Below, in pieces: positions 18,536 to 29,812 of a stretch of 64,000 nt of DNA. Position numbers and translations under genes: made by a program. The notes beneath the pieces are model-generated. The model was not told the DNA's origin. It was given only the letters and a program-made list of their open reading frames with translations, and did no database searches. Location of the stretch: contig JACPFU010000023.1 in NCBI GenBank assembly GCA_016182785.1, positions 1 to 64,000 of the forward strand. Direction: 5' to 3'. Position 1 is the stretch's first letter; the number at the start of each line of letters is the position of its first letter. This DNA is from Lysobacterales bacterium. GTDB lineage: Bacteria > Pseudomonadota > Gammaproteobacteria > Xanthomonadales > Ahniellaceae.

Positions 18536-21500
18536 ATGAGCCAGGGCGTACGTCCCGTTTGCCTGATCCTGAGCGACGCACCGGCTTTCCACAAGACCGT
18601 GGCGAAAGCGCTCGCGGCCGTGGACGCGCGCCTGGAACATGCCTACGACGCGGCCGCGGCCATGGTCACGCTGTCGGTATGGCCGATCCGCTGCCTGATC
18701 GTCGATCTCGCCAACGGCGAGGGCTGGCCGCTGGTGCTGGCCAAGCTGCGGCGGTTGCCCGCGATCGGTGCGGCACCGGTGCTGTTCATCGCCGACAGCG
18801 CCACCGCCGTGGACGAGCTGCTGGCCTGTGCGCCGGAAGGCCACTGGGACCTGATGCGGACGCCGCTGCATCCGCGCTGGCTGGCGGCCAAGGTCGGCCA
18901 CCTGATCTGCACGGAGTTGAGAGTGGCGCGCAGCGCAGCGCAGTCCGAAGCGCAGCTGGCGATGATCGACGCGCTGCCGGCGCAGGTGTGCGTGGTCGAT
19001 GCCGAGGGCAAGGTGGTGATGGGCAACCGTGCCTGGCGCCAGCACGAGGGCTTCGCCACCGAGCCAGCAATTGGCTGGAACTACCGCGAGCTGTGCGCCC
19101 GCGCGGCGGCGGCCGGCGCCAACCATGTCGCCGAAGTCTGCTCCGGCCTGAGCCAGGTGCTGAGCGGCGAACGCGTGCGCTTCGAGTGCGAGTACAGCGT
19201 GCTCGATGCCGAGAACGACCGCCGCCATTTCCAGCTTTCGGTGGTGCGCCTCGGCGGCGAGGGCGGGGCGGTGATCTGCCATTTCGACACCACCCACCAG
19301 AAGCGGGCGGAGGCCGAGCGGCTGGAGACCATGCGGCATCTGGAACTGGTCATGGACGCGGTCGAGCTGAACCTGTTCGAGTACGACCTCGGCAGCGGTC
19401 GCCGCGTCGTTGGCAGTCGCGACCAGGAGCTGTTCGGACAGCAGCCGGCGAGCCTGCAGGACATGCGCGATCGCATCGTGCACCCGGAGGACCGTGACCG
19501 GTTCGGGGCCGTGATCGACGCCGCGATCGCCGGCCAGGAACACGGCAGTCTCGAATACCGGGTCGCGGTCGGCGACACGCCGCGCTGGCGCTGCGCGGTG
19601 GCGCGGGTGATCGACCGCAGCGCGGAACATCCCGGGCGACTGGTCGGGGCCAGCTGGGACATCACCGCGCGCAAGCTCGCGCAGATCGAGTCCGAGCGCC
19701 TTGCCGCGAGCCGCTCGATGGCGCTCGACGCCGGTCGCTTCAACGCCTGGGAGTGGGACTTCGTGCTCGGTCGCGGGTCGGGTGGCGAGCGCGATGTCGA
19801 GCTGTTTGGCTGCAAGATCGAGAGCGGCGAGCAGCTGGTTGCCCTGACCCATCCCGAGGACCGCGCGCGGGTGCAGGCGCTGTGGGGTGCGGACGCCATC
19901 CCGGTCGACCGTTTCGACATCGAGTTCCGCGTGCTGCGCGGTGCCGACGAGCGCTGGATCCAGGCGGTCGGGCGCCTGGAGCGCGATTCCGCGGGGCGGC
20001 CGTTGCGCCAGGTCGGGCTGTCCTGGGACATCACCGAGCACAAGCGCGCGGAACTCGCGCTGCGCGAGTCCGAACAGCAGCTGCGCGGGGCGCTGGAGGC
20101 GGCGCGCATGGTGTCGTGGGAATGGGACCTGGAAAGCGGCGAGCGGCGTTCGATCGGCGACGACCTGGCCGTGCTTGGCGAGTCGCCGGCCACCATCCAC
20201 ACCGCCAAGACCCGCGTCCATCCGGAGGACCTGGAGCGTCACCTTGCCGACATCGAATGCGCGATCTCCGGCGGCAGCCCCTACCAGAGCGAGTTCCGCG
20301 TCATCTGGCCGGACGGCAGCGAGCACTGGCTGCTGTCGCGCGGCACGCCGACGCGCAACGCCGAGGGCAGGGTGGTGCGCCTGTCCGGGCTGGTCTGGGA
20401 CATCACCGCGCGCAAGCAGGCCGAGGAGGCGCTGATCGAGAGCCGTCGCTTGCAGGAGCTGGCGATCGAGGGGGCCGGGCTGAACATCTGGGAGTTCGAC
20501 CTGCGCAGCGGCCAGCGCAGCGGCGGACCGCGCGACATCGATTTCTACGGCGTGAGCCCGAACGACCACGAGTCGTTCACGCGCATGCTCACGCCTGCGG
20601 ACGCGGCGAACCTGGACGCGGCGATGCGGCGCGCGCTCGCCGACGAGGGTCACTACGAGGTCGAGTACGGCGTGCGTACGCCAAGCGGCGAGCAGCGCTG
20701 GTTCTCGGCGCTCGGGCAACTGGTGCGCGATCGCGCCGGCCAGCCGGACAAGCTGGTCGGCGTCACCTACGACGTCACCGCGCGGCATCGCCAGGAGCAG
20801 GCGATGACGCAGGCGCTCGCAGCGGCCGAACAGGCGTCGCGGGCCAAGTCCTCGTTCCTGGCCGCGACCAGCCACGAGCTGCGCACGCCGATGAATGCGG
20901 TGCTCGGCATGACGCGGCTGCTGGTCGACACCGATCTCGACGCGCGCCAGCGCGAGCTGCTCGAAACCATCCGCTCCAGTGGCGATCTGCTGCTGCGGCT
21001 GATCAACGACGTGCTCGACTTTTCGCGCATCGAGGCCGGCGAGATGCCGATCGACGCGACCGATTTCGACACCCTCGCCTGCATCGAGTCCTCGATCGAG
21101 ATCGTCGCCCAGCAGGCCGAAGCCAAGGGCCTCGACCTGTTCCTGGACATCGCGCCCGATGCCTGCCGGCGCGTGCGCGGCGACCCGACGCGGCTGCGCC
21201 AGGTGCTGGTCAACGTGCTGGTCAACGCGATCAAGTTCACCGATCGCGGCGAGGTACGGCTGACGGTGCAGCAACGGGCGCTGGAATGCGGCCGCGTCGA
21301 ATTCGACTTCCAGATCGCGGACACCGGCATCGGCATGAGCGAAGACCTGATCGGCCAGGTGTTCCTGCCGTTTCGCCAGGGCGACGGTTCGATGACCCGG
21401 CGCCACGGCGGCACCGGGCTTGGGCTCGCGATCTGCAGGCGCCTGGTCGAGTTGATGCAGGGCGAGATCTCGGCAGTGAGCAGCGCCGGGCAGGGCAGCC

Positions 21501-22369
21501 GTTTCGACATCCGCCTGCCATTCGAGGATCTGGGCAGCGCGCTGCCGGCGATCCGTGCGGTCCAGGTCATGGTGGCGTCGCCACATCGCACCTCGCGCGA
21601 TGCCGCGGTCACCCAGTTGCGCCGCTTCGGCGTGTCGGTGATGAGCTGCAACGGCAGCGACCCGTTGCCGGAGTCGATCCTGGTCGAACAGCAACTGCTG
21701 CTGCTCGACGACCGCCTGTTCGCCGACTACCCGGAACTGGTCGACGAGATCCTCGCCCGCCACCAGCGCCACCCGGCCATCGCGCGCATCGTCTCGCTGC
21801 GCGACAACAGCCGCCGCACGCTGCCGGACTGGGTGCGCGATCTCGGCACCATCACGCGGCCGATCCGGCCGAGCGTGCTGCTCGCGCTGTTGCACGACTT
21901 CGACGAGATGCCGCAGCCGCGGCAGCAGGATGCGCCCGCCTGTTCCATCGTCAAGCTCGCGGAACGCCATCCGCTCTCGATCCTGGTGGCCGAGGACAAC
22001 CTGATCAACCAGATGCTGGTGCAGATGATGCTGGAGGCGCTCGGCTACAGCTGCGACATCGTCAACCACGGCCGCGAAGTGCTGACGGCGATCGAGAACC
22101 GCGAGTACGACCTGATCCTGATGGACGTGGAAATGCCGGAGATGGATGGCATCGAGGCGTCGCGCGCGCTGCGCATGCGCCTTGGCCAACAGGATGCCCC
22201 GCAGATCATCGCGGTGACCGCGCACGTGCTCGCCGGCAGCCGCGAGCGCTTCCTCGCGGCCGGCATGAACGACTTCGTCGCCAAGCCGGTGATCATCGAC
22301 GAATTGCGCGCGGCCCTGATCCGCGCGCACGAGGCCAAGCTGCGCTACCAGCGGACGGCACTGGTGTGA
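18536..22369 (+). CDS. Hybrid histidine kinase with five PAS-like domains and C-terminal receiver
   Basis: 1277 residues with no membrane segment, so probably cytoplasmic. Order: a receiver-like domain (1-125) lacking the usual lysine; five PAS/PAC modules (about 140-260, 265-385, 390-510, 515-635, 640-760), four with a W/F-E-W/Y/F-D motif and most ending W-D-I-T; HisKA with His780 in ATSHELRTPMN; HATPase with NAIKF, DTGIGM and GGTGLGLAI; a degenerate receiver-like stretch (about 1010-1130); and a true receiver with Asp1197 (LILMDVEMPEMDG). Such kinases sense several small ligands or redox states; the signal here is unknown. No Hpt or output regulator is adjacent. Confidence 0.9.
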   Translation: MSQGVRPVCLILSDAPAFHKTVAKALAAVDARLEHAYDAAAAMVTLSVWPIRCLIVDLANGEGWPLVLAKLRRLPAIGAAPVLFIADSATAVDELLACAPEGHWDLMRTPLHPRWLAAKVGHLICTELRVARSAAQSEAQLAMIDALPAQVCVVDAEGKVVMGNRAWRQHEGFATEPAIGWNYRELCARAAAAGANHVAEVCSGLSQVLSGERVRFECEYSVLDAENDRRHFQLSVVRLGGEGGAVICHFDTTHQKRAEAERLETMRHLELVMDAVELNLFEYDLGSGRRVVGSRDQELFGQQPASLQDMRDRIVHPEDRDRFGAVIDAAIAGQEHGSLEYRVAVGDTPRWRCAVARVIDRSAEHPGRLVGASWDITARKLAQIESERLAASRSMALDAGRFNAWEWDFVLGRGSGGERDVELFGCKIESGEQLVALTHPEDRARVQALWGADAIPVDRFDIEFRVLRGADERWIQAVGRLERDSAGRPLRQVGLSWDITEHKRAELALRESEQQLRGALEAARMVSWEWDLESGERRSIGDDLAVLGESPATIHTAKTRVHPEDLERHLADIECAISGGSPYQSEFRVIWPDGSEHWLLSRGTPTRNAEGRVVRLSGLVWDITARKQAEEALIESRRLQELAIEGAGLNIWEFDLRSGQRSGGPRDIDFYGVSPNDHESFTRMLTPADAANLDAAMRRALADEGHYEVEYGVRTPSGEQRWFSALGQLVRDRAGQPDKLVGVTYDVTARHRQEQAMTQALAAAEQASRAKSSFLAATSHELRTPMNAVLGMTRLLVDTDLDARQRELLETIRSSGDLLLRLINDVLDFSRIEAGEMPIDATDFDTLACIESSIEIVAQQAEAKGLDLFLDIAPDACRRVRGDPTRLRQVLVNVLVNAIKFTDRGEVRLTVQQRALECGRVEFDFQIADTGIGMSEDLIGQVFLPFRQGDGSMTRRHGGTGLGLAICRRLVELMQGEISAVSSAGQGSRFDIRLPFEDLGSALPAIRAVQVMVASPHRTSRDAAVTQLRRFGVSVMSCNGSDPLPESILVEQQLLLLDDRLFADYPELVDEILARHQRHPAIARIVSLRDNSRRTLPDWVRDLGTITRPIRPSVLLALLHDFDEMPQPRQQDAPACSIVKLAERHPLSILVAEDNLINQMLVQMMLEALGYSCDIVNHGREVLTAIENREYDLILMDVEMPEMDGIEASRALRMRLGQQDAPQIIAVTAHVLAGSRERFLAAGMNDFVAKPVIIDELRAALIRAHEAKLRYQRTALV

Positions 22370-22405
22370 TCGCGGGGTGAATGCACCGCGGAGACACGCG
22401 AGCGT

Positions 22406-22483
22406 ATCGCGCCGCACGCGGCGCTCCTACGGGCACCGATGACGTCATTCGGCAGCGGGTAGGAGCGCCGCGTGCGGCGCGAT
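22406..22483. repeat. REP-like palindrome pair between convergent genes
   Basis: A perfect 25-bp inverted repeat: ATCGCGCCGCACG...GGCGCTCCTAC at 22406-22430 and its complement GTAGGAGCGCC...CGCGAT at 22459-22483, separated by 28 bases. The GTAGGAGCG head is typical of repetitive extragenic palindromes in Xanthomonadales. It fills most of the gap between the convergent kinase and lpdA genes and may end transcription in both directions. Confidence 0.8.
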
Positions 22484-22502
22484 GCTCTTGCTCTTGCGTG
22501 CG

Positions 22503-23939
<1,437 letters not shown>

Positions 23940-23943
23940 TTAC

Positions 23944-24243
23944 TCAGTTGGTCGTTGTTCGGGAGGAACTGCCGATCGATATCGGGTGTATTTCGTGGCC
24001 GGAATGGAGGCCCATTGCGAGCAAGATCAGGGCGACAAATGCGAGCCCGCCGTACAAGACAAAGCGGTCCTCGGTTGGTCCCGGATTGCGAACCACGTAT
24101 CGCACGAAGCAGAAAATGCCGACAAGGAATCCGGCAAGGGATACGAGAATCATGGGGCCGATCCGCGTAAGTTCGAACAAGACCAACCCCGCCGCTATGG
24201 TCAGCAGCGAGACGGTCGTAGTGCGATCGCCATGAATCTTCAT
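23944..24243 (-). CDS. Small membrane protein within the sucAB-lpdA cluster
   Basis: 99 residues with three likely membrane helices: VSLLTIAAGLVLFELT (about 11-26), PMILVSLAGFLVGIFCFVRYVV (30-51) and LYGGLAFVALILLAMGL (63-79). It resembles no family I can name. It sits 10 bases upstream of lpdA and 9 bases downstream of sucB, so it should be co-transcribed with the complex. The ribosome site is weak. It could help place the complex near the membrane, but that is a guess from position only. Confidence 0.6.
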   Translation of the reverse strand: MKIHGDRTTTVSLLTIAAGLVLFELTRIGPMILVSLAGFLVGIFCFVRYVVRNPGPTEDRFVLYGGLAFVALILLAMGLHSGHEIHPISIGSSSRTTTN

Positions 24244-24252
24244 GTGGCTCAG

Positions 24253-25476
24253 TTAGAGTCCGAGCAGCATGCGGTGCGGGTTTTCGAGCTGGTTCTTGAT
24301 GTCGACCAGGAACAGCACCGCGTCCTTGCCGTCGATGATGCGGTGGTCGTAGCTGAGCGCGACGTACATCATCGGTGCTGCGATCACGGCGCCGTTCTCG
24401 ACGATGGCGCGTTCCTTGATCGCGTGCATGCCGAGGATGGCCGACTGCGGCGGGTTCACGATCGGCGTCGAGAACAACGAGCCGAAGGTGCCGCCATTGG
24501 TGATGGTGAACGTTCCGCCCTGCAGGTCTTCGAGCGCCAGGCCGCCTTCGCGTGCCTTCTTGGCGTAGCCGGCGATCGCCTTCTCGATGTCGGCGAAGCC
24601 CATGGTCTCCGCATCGCGCAGCACCGGCGTGACCAGGCCCTTGTCGGTCGCGACCGCGATCGAGATGTCGCTGTAGCCGTGGTAGATCACGTCATTGCCA
24701 TCGACTGAGGCATTCACGATCGGATGGCGCTTGAGCGCTTCCGCCGCGGCTTTCACGAAGAAGCTCATGAAGCCGAGCTTGATGCCGTGGGTCTTCTCGA
24801 ACGCTTCCTGGTGCGTCTTGCGCAGGTCGGAAACGGCCTTGAGGTTGATCTCGTTGAACGAGGTCAGCATCGCGATCGAGTTCTTCGCCTGCATCATGCG
24901 TTCGGCGATGCGCGCGCGCATGCGCGTCATCGGCACGCGCTGCTCGCTGCGCGGGCCGGTCGCCACAGCCGCGACCGCCGGCGCTGCTACCGGCTTCGCG
25001 GCAGGCGTCACCGCGCCGCCGCTGCGCATGAAGTTGACCAGGTCTTCCTTGGTCACCTGACCACCGCGGCCGGTGCCGGCGACATCGGCCGGATTCAGGT
25101 TGTTCTCTTCCGCCACTCGGCGGCTGGCCGGGGAGAGGGCGCTGGTATCAGTCGCCTTTTGTGGGAGCGCCGTCTCGGCGCGATCGCGGCCGGAGGTCGC
25201 TCCCACAACAGCGGCTGCGGCCGGGGCAGCGGCCACAGCGCCAGCCTCGATGATCGCGATCAGTTCCTGCGAACCGACGGTGTCACCGGTGTTCTTGATG
25301 ATCTGCTTGAGCACGCCATCGGTCGGCGCCGGCACTTCCAGCACGACCTTGTCGGTTTCGAGATCGACGAGGTTTTCGTCGCGGCGCACGGCGTCGCCGG
25401 GCTTCTTGTGCCAGGTGGCGATGACGGCGTCGGAAACCGATTCGGGCAGGACCGGTACTTTGACTTCGATGGACAT
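24253..25476 (-). CDS. sucB: Dihydrolipoyl succinyltransferase (E2 of 2-oxoglutarate dehydrogenase)
   Basis: 407 residues. The lipoyl domain carries the lipoylation lysine Lys43 in [10 protein letters not shown]. Residues 80-112 form an Ala-rich linker, the peripheral subunit-binding domain follows (about 113-150, [19 protein letters not shown]), and the catalytic domain ends with [12 protein letters not shown], bearing the active His and Asp. It transfers the succinyl group from E1 to CoA. The linker codes for [16 protein letters not shown], which is a REP palindrome read in frame. Confidence 0.96.
   Translation of the reverse strand: MSIEVKVPVLPESVSDAVIATWHKKPGDAVRRDENLVDLETDKVVLEVPAPTDGVLKQIIKNTGDTVGSQELIAIIEAGAVAAAPAAAAVVGATSGRDRAETALPQKATDTSALSPASRRVAEENNLNPADVAGTGRGGQVTKEDLVNFMRSGGAVTPAAKPVAAPAVAAVATGPRSEQRVPMTRMRARIAERMMQAKNSIAMLTSFNEINLKAVSDLRKTHQEAFEKTHGIKLGFMSFFVKAAAEALKRHPIVNASVDGNDVIYHGYSDISIAVATDKGLVTPVLRDAETMGFADIEKAIAGYAKKAREGGLALEDLQGGTFTITNGGTFGSLFSTPIVNPPQSAILGMHAIKERAIVENGAVIAAPMMYVALSYDHRIIDGKDAVLFLVDIKNQLENPHRMLLGL
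25159..25208. repeat. REP-like palindrome inside the sucB coding region
   Basis: The inverted ends TTGTGGGAGCG (25159-25169) and CGCTCCCACAA (25198-25208) are perfect over 11 bp and enclose a GC-rich core with an inner CGCCG/CGGCG pair. The element has the head sequence and size of Xanthomonadales REPs but lies within sucB, encoding about residues 90-106 of the flexible linker without breaking the frame. Confidence 0.75.
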
Positions 25477-25520
25477 GGTTGCGTCCTCAGCAGCAGGTTG
25501 GATTCGGGGAGTGTTCGTGC

Positions 25521-28355
25521 TTATTCGTGCGTATGGTCGCCGTTGAGCTTGGCCACCAGGGCCTGCTCGAGCAGCGCTGCCTGCTCGACGACGTGCGTCG
25601 AGTAGTGGCCGCAGGCGGGTGCGGGCGAGCGCACGCGTCCGGCGTAATGAAGCTTGTGCTTGTCGGTGATCGACGCGCGCAGGTGGTGGGCAATCTGGTA
25701 CCACGCGCCCTGGTTCATCGGCTCTTCCTGGCACCAGACCACGTCCTTGGCCGAGCTGAAGCGCTTCAGTTCCGCCGACAGTTCGGCACGCGGGAACGGA
25801 TACAACTGCTCGACGCGCACGATCGCGACATCGTTCAGCCCGCGCTTCTCGGCGTCCTCGACGAGGTCGTAATAGACCTTGCCGCCGCAGACGACGACAC
25901 GCGTGACCAGGAACGGGTTCTTCGCAGTGCTGTCCGGAATCAGGCGCTGGAAGCTGCCGGTGGCCAGGTCGTCCATCGACGAGGTCGAGAGCTTGTGGCG
26001 CAACATTGACTTCGGCGTCATCACCACCAGCGGCTTGCGCACGTTGCGCACCATCTGCCGGCGCAGCATGTGGAACATCTGCGCCGGCGTGGTCGGCGTG
26101 CACACCTGCATGTTGTTCGCTGCGCACAGTTGCAGGAAGCGTTCGAGACGTGCCGAGGAATGCTCGGGGCCCTGGCCTTCATACCCGTGCGGCAGGAACA
26201 GCACCAGGCCGCACAGACGGCCCCACTTGGCTTCACCCGAGGAGATGAACTGGTCGATCACGACCTGGGCGCCGTTCGCGAAGTCGCCGAACTGTCCTTC
26301 CCAGATCACGAGCGTCTGCGGATCGGCGGTGGCGTAACCGTACTCGAAGCCGAGCACCGCTTCTTCGCTGAGCACCGAGTCGATCACTGCGACCGACCTC
26401 GGGTTCTCGGCGAGCGCGCGCAGCGGGAAGTGGGCTTCGCCGGTCTTCTGGTCGTGGATCACGGCGTGGCGATGGAAGAAGGTGCCACGGCCGGCGTCCT
26501 GGCCGACCACGCGCAGCTTGTAGCCTTCCTCGATCAGGGTCGCATAGGCCAGCGTTTCCGCGAAGCCCCAGTCCATGCGCAGTTCGCCGTTCGCCATCTT
26601 CAGCCGGTCCTCGTAGACCTTGCCGACGCGCGAATGCAGCGACCAGGTCGCCGGAACCGTGTTGATGCGATCCGACAGCGCCTTCAGCTTGTCCGCGGCG
26701 ACGCCGGTGGTGACGACCGCGTCGAGCTTGCCGTCATGGAAGTGATGCCACTCGATATGCGGCAGGCCGTCGTCCGGCTTCGACAATTCTGCGACCGACT
26801 GGCCGGCATCGAGCTTGTCGCGATAGGCATCGACCAGGGCCTTGGGCTCGTGCGACTGCAGCACCGCAGCTGCGAGCAGGCGGTCGGCATACAGTTCGCG
26901 CGTGGTCTTGCGCGCGCGGATGTTCTGGTACATCAGCGGCTGGGTCGCCGCCGGTTCATCGGCCTCGTTGTGGCCATGGCGGCGGTAGCAGACCAGGTCG
27001 ATGACGATGTCGCGCTTGAACTCGCGGCGGTAGTCGCAGGCCAGTTCGGCGACGAACAGACAGGCTTCCGGGTCGTCGCCGTTGACGTGGATGATCGGCG
27101 CGTTGACGATCTTGGCGACATCGGTGCAGTACAGCGTCGAGCGCGTGTCGTCGGGCCGGTGCGTGGTGAATCCGACCTGGTTGTTGACGACGATGTGCAA
27201 GGTGCCGCCGACCGCGAAACCGCGTGCCTGCGACATGTTGAACAGTTCCATGATCACGCCCTGGCCGGCGAACGCGGAATCGCCGTGGACCAGGATCGGC
27301 AGCACCTGGGCACCGGCTTCGTCGTTGCGACGCGCCTGGCGCGCACGCACCGAGCCGGCCACCACCGGATCGACGATTTCCAGATGCGAGGGATTGAACG
27401 CGAGCGCCAGATGTACCGCGCCGCCCGGTGTGCGCACGTCGGCCGAGTAGCCCATGTGGTACTTCACGTCGCCGCTGTGCGCGGGGTCGGTGTGCACTTC
27501 GTGCTTGCCCTCGAACTCGTCGAACAGCAGGCCCGGGGCCTTGCCCAGCGTGTTGATCAGCACATTGATGCGGCCGCGATGGGCCATGCCGATCACGATT
27601 TCCTTGATGCCGTCGGCGCCGCCCTTCTGGATCACGCCGTCGATCAGCGGGATCAGCGACTCGCCGCCTTCGAGCGAAAAGCGCTTCTGGCCGACGTACT
27701 TGGTGTGCAGGTAGCGCTCCAGGCCTTCGGCCGCGGTCAGGCGTTCGAGCACGCGCTGCTTGCGCGCGGCGTCGAAGCCGAATTGGCCGGCGGCGGCTTC
27801 GAGTCGGTCGTAGACCCAGCGCCGCTGCGTCGCGTCGCTGATGTGCATGAACTCGGCGCCGATCGACGACGAGTACGTGGCCTTGAGGCGGGCGAGAATC
27901 TCGCGCAGCTTCATGCGCGGCGCGCCGGCGTGGGAATGCGTGCTGAATTCGGTGTCGAGGTCGGTGCTGGCGAGCCCGTGGAAGGGCAGGTCCAGGTCGG
28001 GGGCGTCGGGCTTCGGCGTCATCGCCAGCGGATCGAGATCGGCGCCGAGGTGGCCGCGCGACCGGTAGGCGGTGACCAGCTTGAACACCGCGGCCTGCTT
28101 CTCCGCGTACTCGTTGTTGCTGGCGGCCGCGGCCACCCGCGGTGCGCGCTGTTTCGCCGCGGCGGCCAGGCCGGCGATCACCGGTCCGTGCGCGCGGTCG
28201 CCCGCCTCGCGTCCGCGCAGCGACTCGAAGTAGCTGCGCCATTCCGCATCGACGCCGGCCGGGTCGGCCAGCCACAGTTCATACAACTCGTCCACATAGG
28301 CGGCATTGCCGGTCCCGAGTTGCGACGAGGCCCTGAATTGTTCGAGAAGACTCAT
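25521..28355 (-). CDS. sucA: 2-oxoglutarate dehydrogenase E1 component
   Basis: A 944-residue thiamine-diphosphate enzyme that decarboxylates 2-oxoglutarate and loads E2. The start is the ATG at 28355 ([20 protein letters not shown]), since upstream in-frame codons do not resemble the family. It has the N-terminal helix that docks on E2, HYS-type active-site region [12 protein letters not shown], the thiamine-binding [12 protein letters not shown] and NNQVGFTT, and the C-terminal transketolase half. It is the first gene of the cluster; the 280 bases upstream are shared with the divergent secreted-protein gene. Confidence 0.96.
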   Translation of the reverse strand: MSLLEQFRASSQLGTGNAAYVDELYELWLADPAGVDAEWRSYFESLRGREAGDRAHGPVIAGLAAAAKQRAPRVAAAASNNEYAEKQAAVFKLVTAYRSRGHLGADLDPLAMTPKPDAPDLDLPFHGLASTDLDTEFSTHSHAGAPRMKLREILARLKATYSSSIGAEFMHISDATQRRWVYDRLEAAAGQFGFDAARKQRVLERLTAAEGLERYLHTKYVGQKRFSLEGGESLIPLIDGVIQKGGADGIKEIVIGMAHRGRINVLINTLGKAPGLLFDEFEGKHEVHTDPAHSGDVKYHMGYSADVRTPGGAVHLALAFNPSHLEIVDPVVAGSVRARQARRNDEAGAQVLPILVHGDSAFAGQGVIMELFNMSQARGFAVGGTLHIVVNNQVGFTTHRPDDTRSTLYCTDVAKIVNAPIIHVNGDDPEACLFVAELACDYRREFKRDIVIDLVCYRRHGHNEADEPAATQPLMYQNIRARKTTRELYADRLLAAAVLQSHEPKALVDAYRDKLDAGQSVAELSKPDDGLPHIEWHHFHDGKLDAVVTTGVAADKLKALSDRINTVPATWSLHSRVGKVYEDRLKMANGELRMDWGFAETLAYATLIEEGYKLRVVGQDAGRGTFFHRHAVIHDQKTGEAHFPLRALAENPRSVAVIDSVLSEEAVLGFEYGYATADPQTLVIWEGQFGDFANGAQVVIDQFISSGEAKWGRLCGLVLFLPHGYEGQGPEHSSARLERFLQLCAANNMQVCTPTTPAQMFHMLRRQMVRNVRKPLVVMTPKSMLRHKLSTSSMDDLATGSFQRLIPDSTAKNPFLVTRVVVCGGKVYYDLVEDAEKRGLNDVAIVRVEQLYPFPRAELSAELKRFSSAKDVVWCQEEPMNQGAWYQIAHHLRASITDKHKLHYAGRVRSPAPACGHYSTHVVEQAALLEQALVAKLNGDHTHE

Positions 28356-28635
28356 GCCCTTAGCTCTGCTGCGCCCGCAGCCAAAAAATGAAGGAATTCC
28401 GCGACTTGCGCGCGAATGCTGAGGCATGGCGCAAATGGGCCGCGATTATAGCCGCATGCCCCCGGCCTGCGGGCGGCGATTCCGGGGCAGAGTGTGGAGC
28501 TGCGGGATGGTTGGCCCCAGCATGGGCGTGCGTCGGTACCTTGTTCAGTGGCCACCGACCGACGCGAACCGCTCGACGATTTGGGGGAATGCGCGCAAGC
28601 TGGGCGTCGTTCTGGATGAACGAGAAGGAGATGCA

Positions 28636-29601
28636 ATGATCGGACTCCAAGTTTTCATCGCTGCTGGCCGGTTCTTGCGGGTGTGCTCGCTTGCACTCGG
28701 TTTGTTCGCTGGTTGCTTCTGCGTGGGCAACGCTTTCGCTGCAACCCCTGAGAACGGTCTGTACTGGGATCCTGGGCGGCCGGCGCAGGCGTACGCAATC
28801 GAGCATCAGGGTGATCGCGTCGCGCTGGTCATGCTGGGCTACGACGAGGCGGGGCGGGCGGAGTGGTTCACGGCTTCGGGGCCGCTGCAGTCGGGAATGC
28901 TGATCGGAACACATGGGCACGATCCGGGGGATGCTTCCTACATCACTGGCTCCCTTTTTCGACTCGCGGGCGGGCCGCCAATCGGTTTTTCTGGACTGCT
29001 GCCTGGAGACGATGTTCCCTATTTCACGTCCGCTCCCGTCGGCCAAATCACCGCAGAGTTCTACGGCGACGGGCGCGTGATCTTGCTCCTTCGTCACAAC
29101 GGGCAGTCCGTATTCAGTCTGCTGCAGCGATTCAATTTCGGCTACGGTGGTTTTGGGCGGCATGACTATCTGCCGCACGTGAACTGCTGGCCGAATCTCG
29201 CGGGAGAGTGGGTGTTCGTGGATCGGGAGGACGTGAGCCGCCCGGCGCGGCGGTTCAAGCTGGCGCAGCCGCAGGTGCGGGCGTGGACGCAGGACCTGGT
29301 TCCGACCAGCGAACTGCGCTGCGACTTCCATGACCAGACCCAGGACTTGCTGTACGCGGACGAACTCAGCGATGCCGTCTTGCGCTGCCGGCGCACGCGA
29401 GAAGACTCCGGCAATGTCGGCATCGATCCGTGGACGTTCGGATGCGCCTTGGTCGAAGCGGGTGAGACCGTGTTCTCGTTCGAAGCCAACTACACACAAC
29501 TCGACCGCATTCGCGCCTGGCGCGGGCCGCTCGGCGAAGTCGGAGAACGGATGTTCAACGATCGCGATGGACCCGAAATGACCGGGTTTCGCGTGCGCTG
29601 A
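28636..29601 (+). CDS. Secreted protein with N-terminal G-x-Y-W-D-P domain
   Basis: 321 residues from the ATG at 28636, chosen because AGAAGGAG lies five bases upstream. A signal peptide (LALGLFAGCFCVGNAFA) is cleaved before ATPENG. The first domain starts GLYWDPGRPAQAYAIEHQGDR and continues LVMLGYDEAGRAEWFTASG; the same pattern appears twice at the end of the giant protein at 53766-57137. The second half has four cysteines and no recognisable family. The function is unknown; an exported location is likely. Confidence 0.65.
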   Translation: MIGLQVFIAAGRFLRVCSLALGLFAGCFCVGNAFAATPENGLYWDPGRPAQAYAIEHQGDRVALVMLGYDEAGRAEWFTASGPLQSGMLIGTHGHDPGDASYITGSLFRLAGGPPIGFSGLLPGDDVPYFTSAPVGQITAEFYGDGRVILLLRHNGQSVFSLLQRFNFGYGGFGRHDYLPHVNCWPNLAGEWVFVDREDVSRPARRFKLAQPQVRAWTQDLVPTSELRCDFHDQTQDLLYADELSDAVLRCRRTREDSGNVGIDPWTFGCALVEAGETVFSFEANYTQLDRIRAWRGPLGEVGERMFNDRDGPEMTGFRVR

Positions 29602-29628
29602 AGTCCGCAGCCCGAGGCCCACGCAGCG

Positions 29629-29769
29629 TCAGAGCTTCAACGCCCGCACCGCGGTTTCCGGTTGGGCGCGGTCCCAGGAGCGCTCGAAGGCGCGCCACAT
29701 TTCCTGGGCGCGCGGGCGGTCGGCGAGGTGGGCTTCGCCGTCGAAGCGGGCGGGGTCGGGGCGGCGCAG
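29629..29769 (-). repeat. 141-bp direct repeat, copy A (3' end of acetyltransferase gene)
   Basis: Identical base for base to 31149-31289, in the same orientation, 1520 bases away. It reproduces the stop codon plus the last 46 codons of the acetyltransferase gene at 31149 and then diverges abruptly. It has no start and should be regarded as a gene fragment. Confidence 0.95.
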
Positions 29770-29812
29770 TCGGGGTCGTCGCGATTGCGGTCGACGTCAT
29801 CGGCGAAGGCGC

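Noticed and set aside
18425-22417. A very long open frame on the minus strand opposite the sensor kinase
   Set aside because: It is low in recognisable motifs, rich in His/Gln/Arg as expected for antisense of GC-rich coding sequence, and the plus-strand frame is a complete kinase. The same applies to other long antisense frames across the window (for example opposite gyrA, sucA, ftsH and the amidohydrolase).
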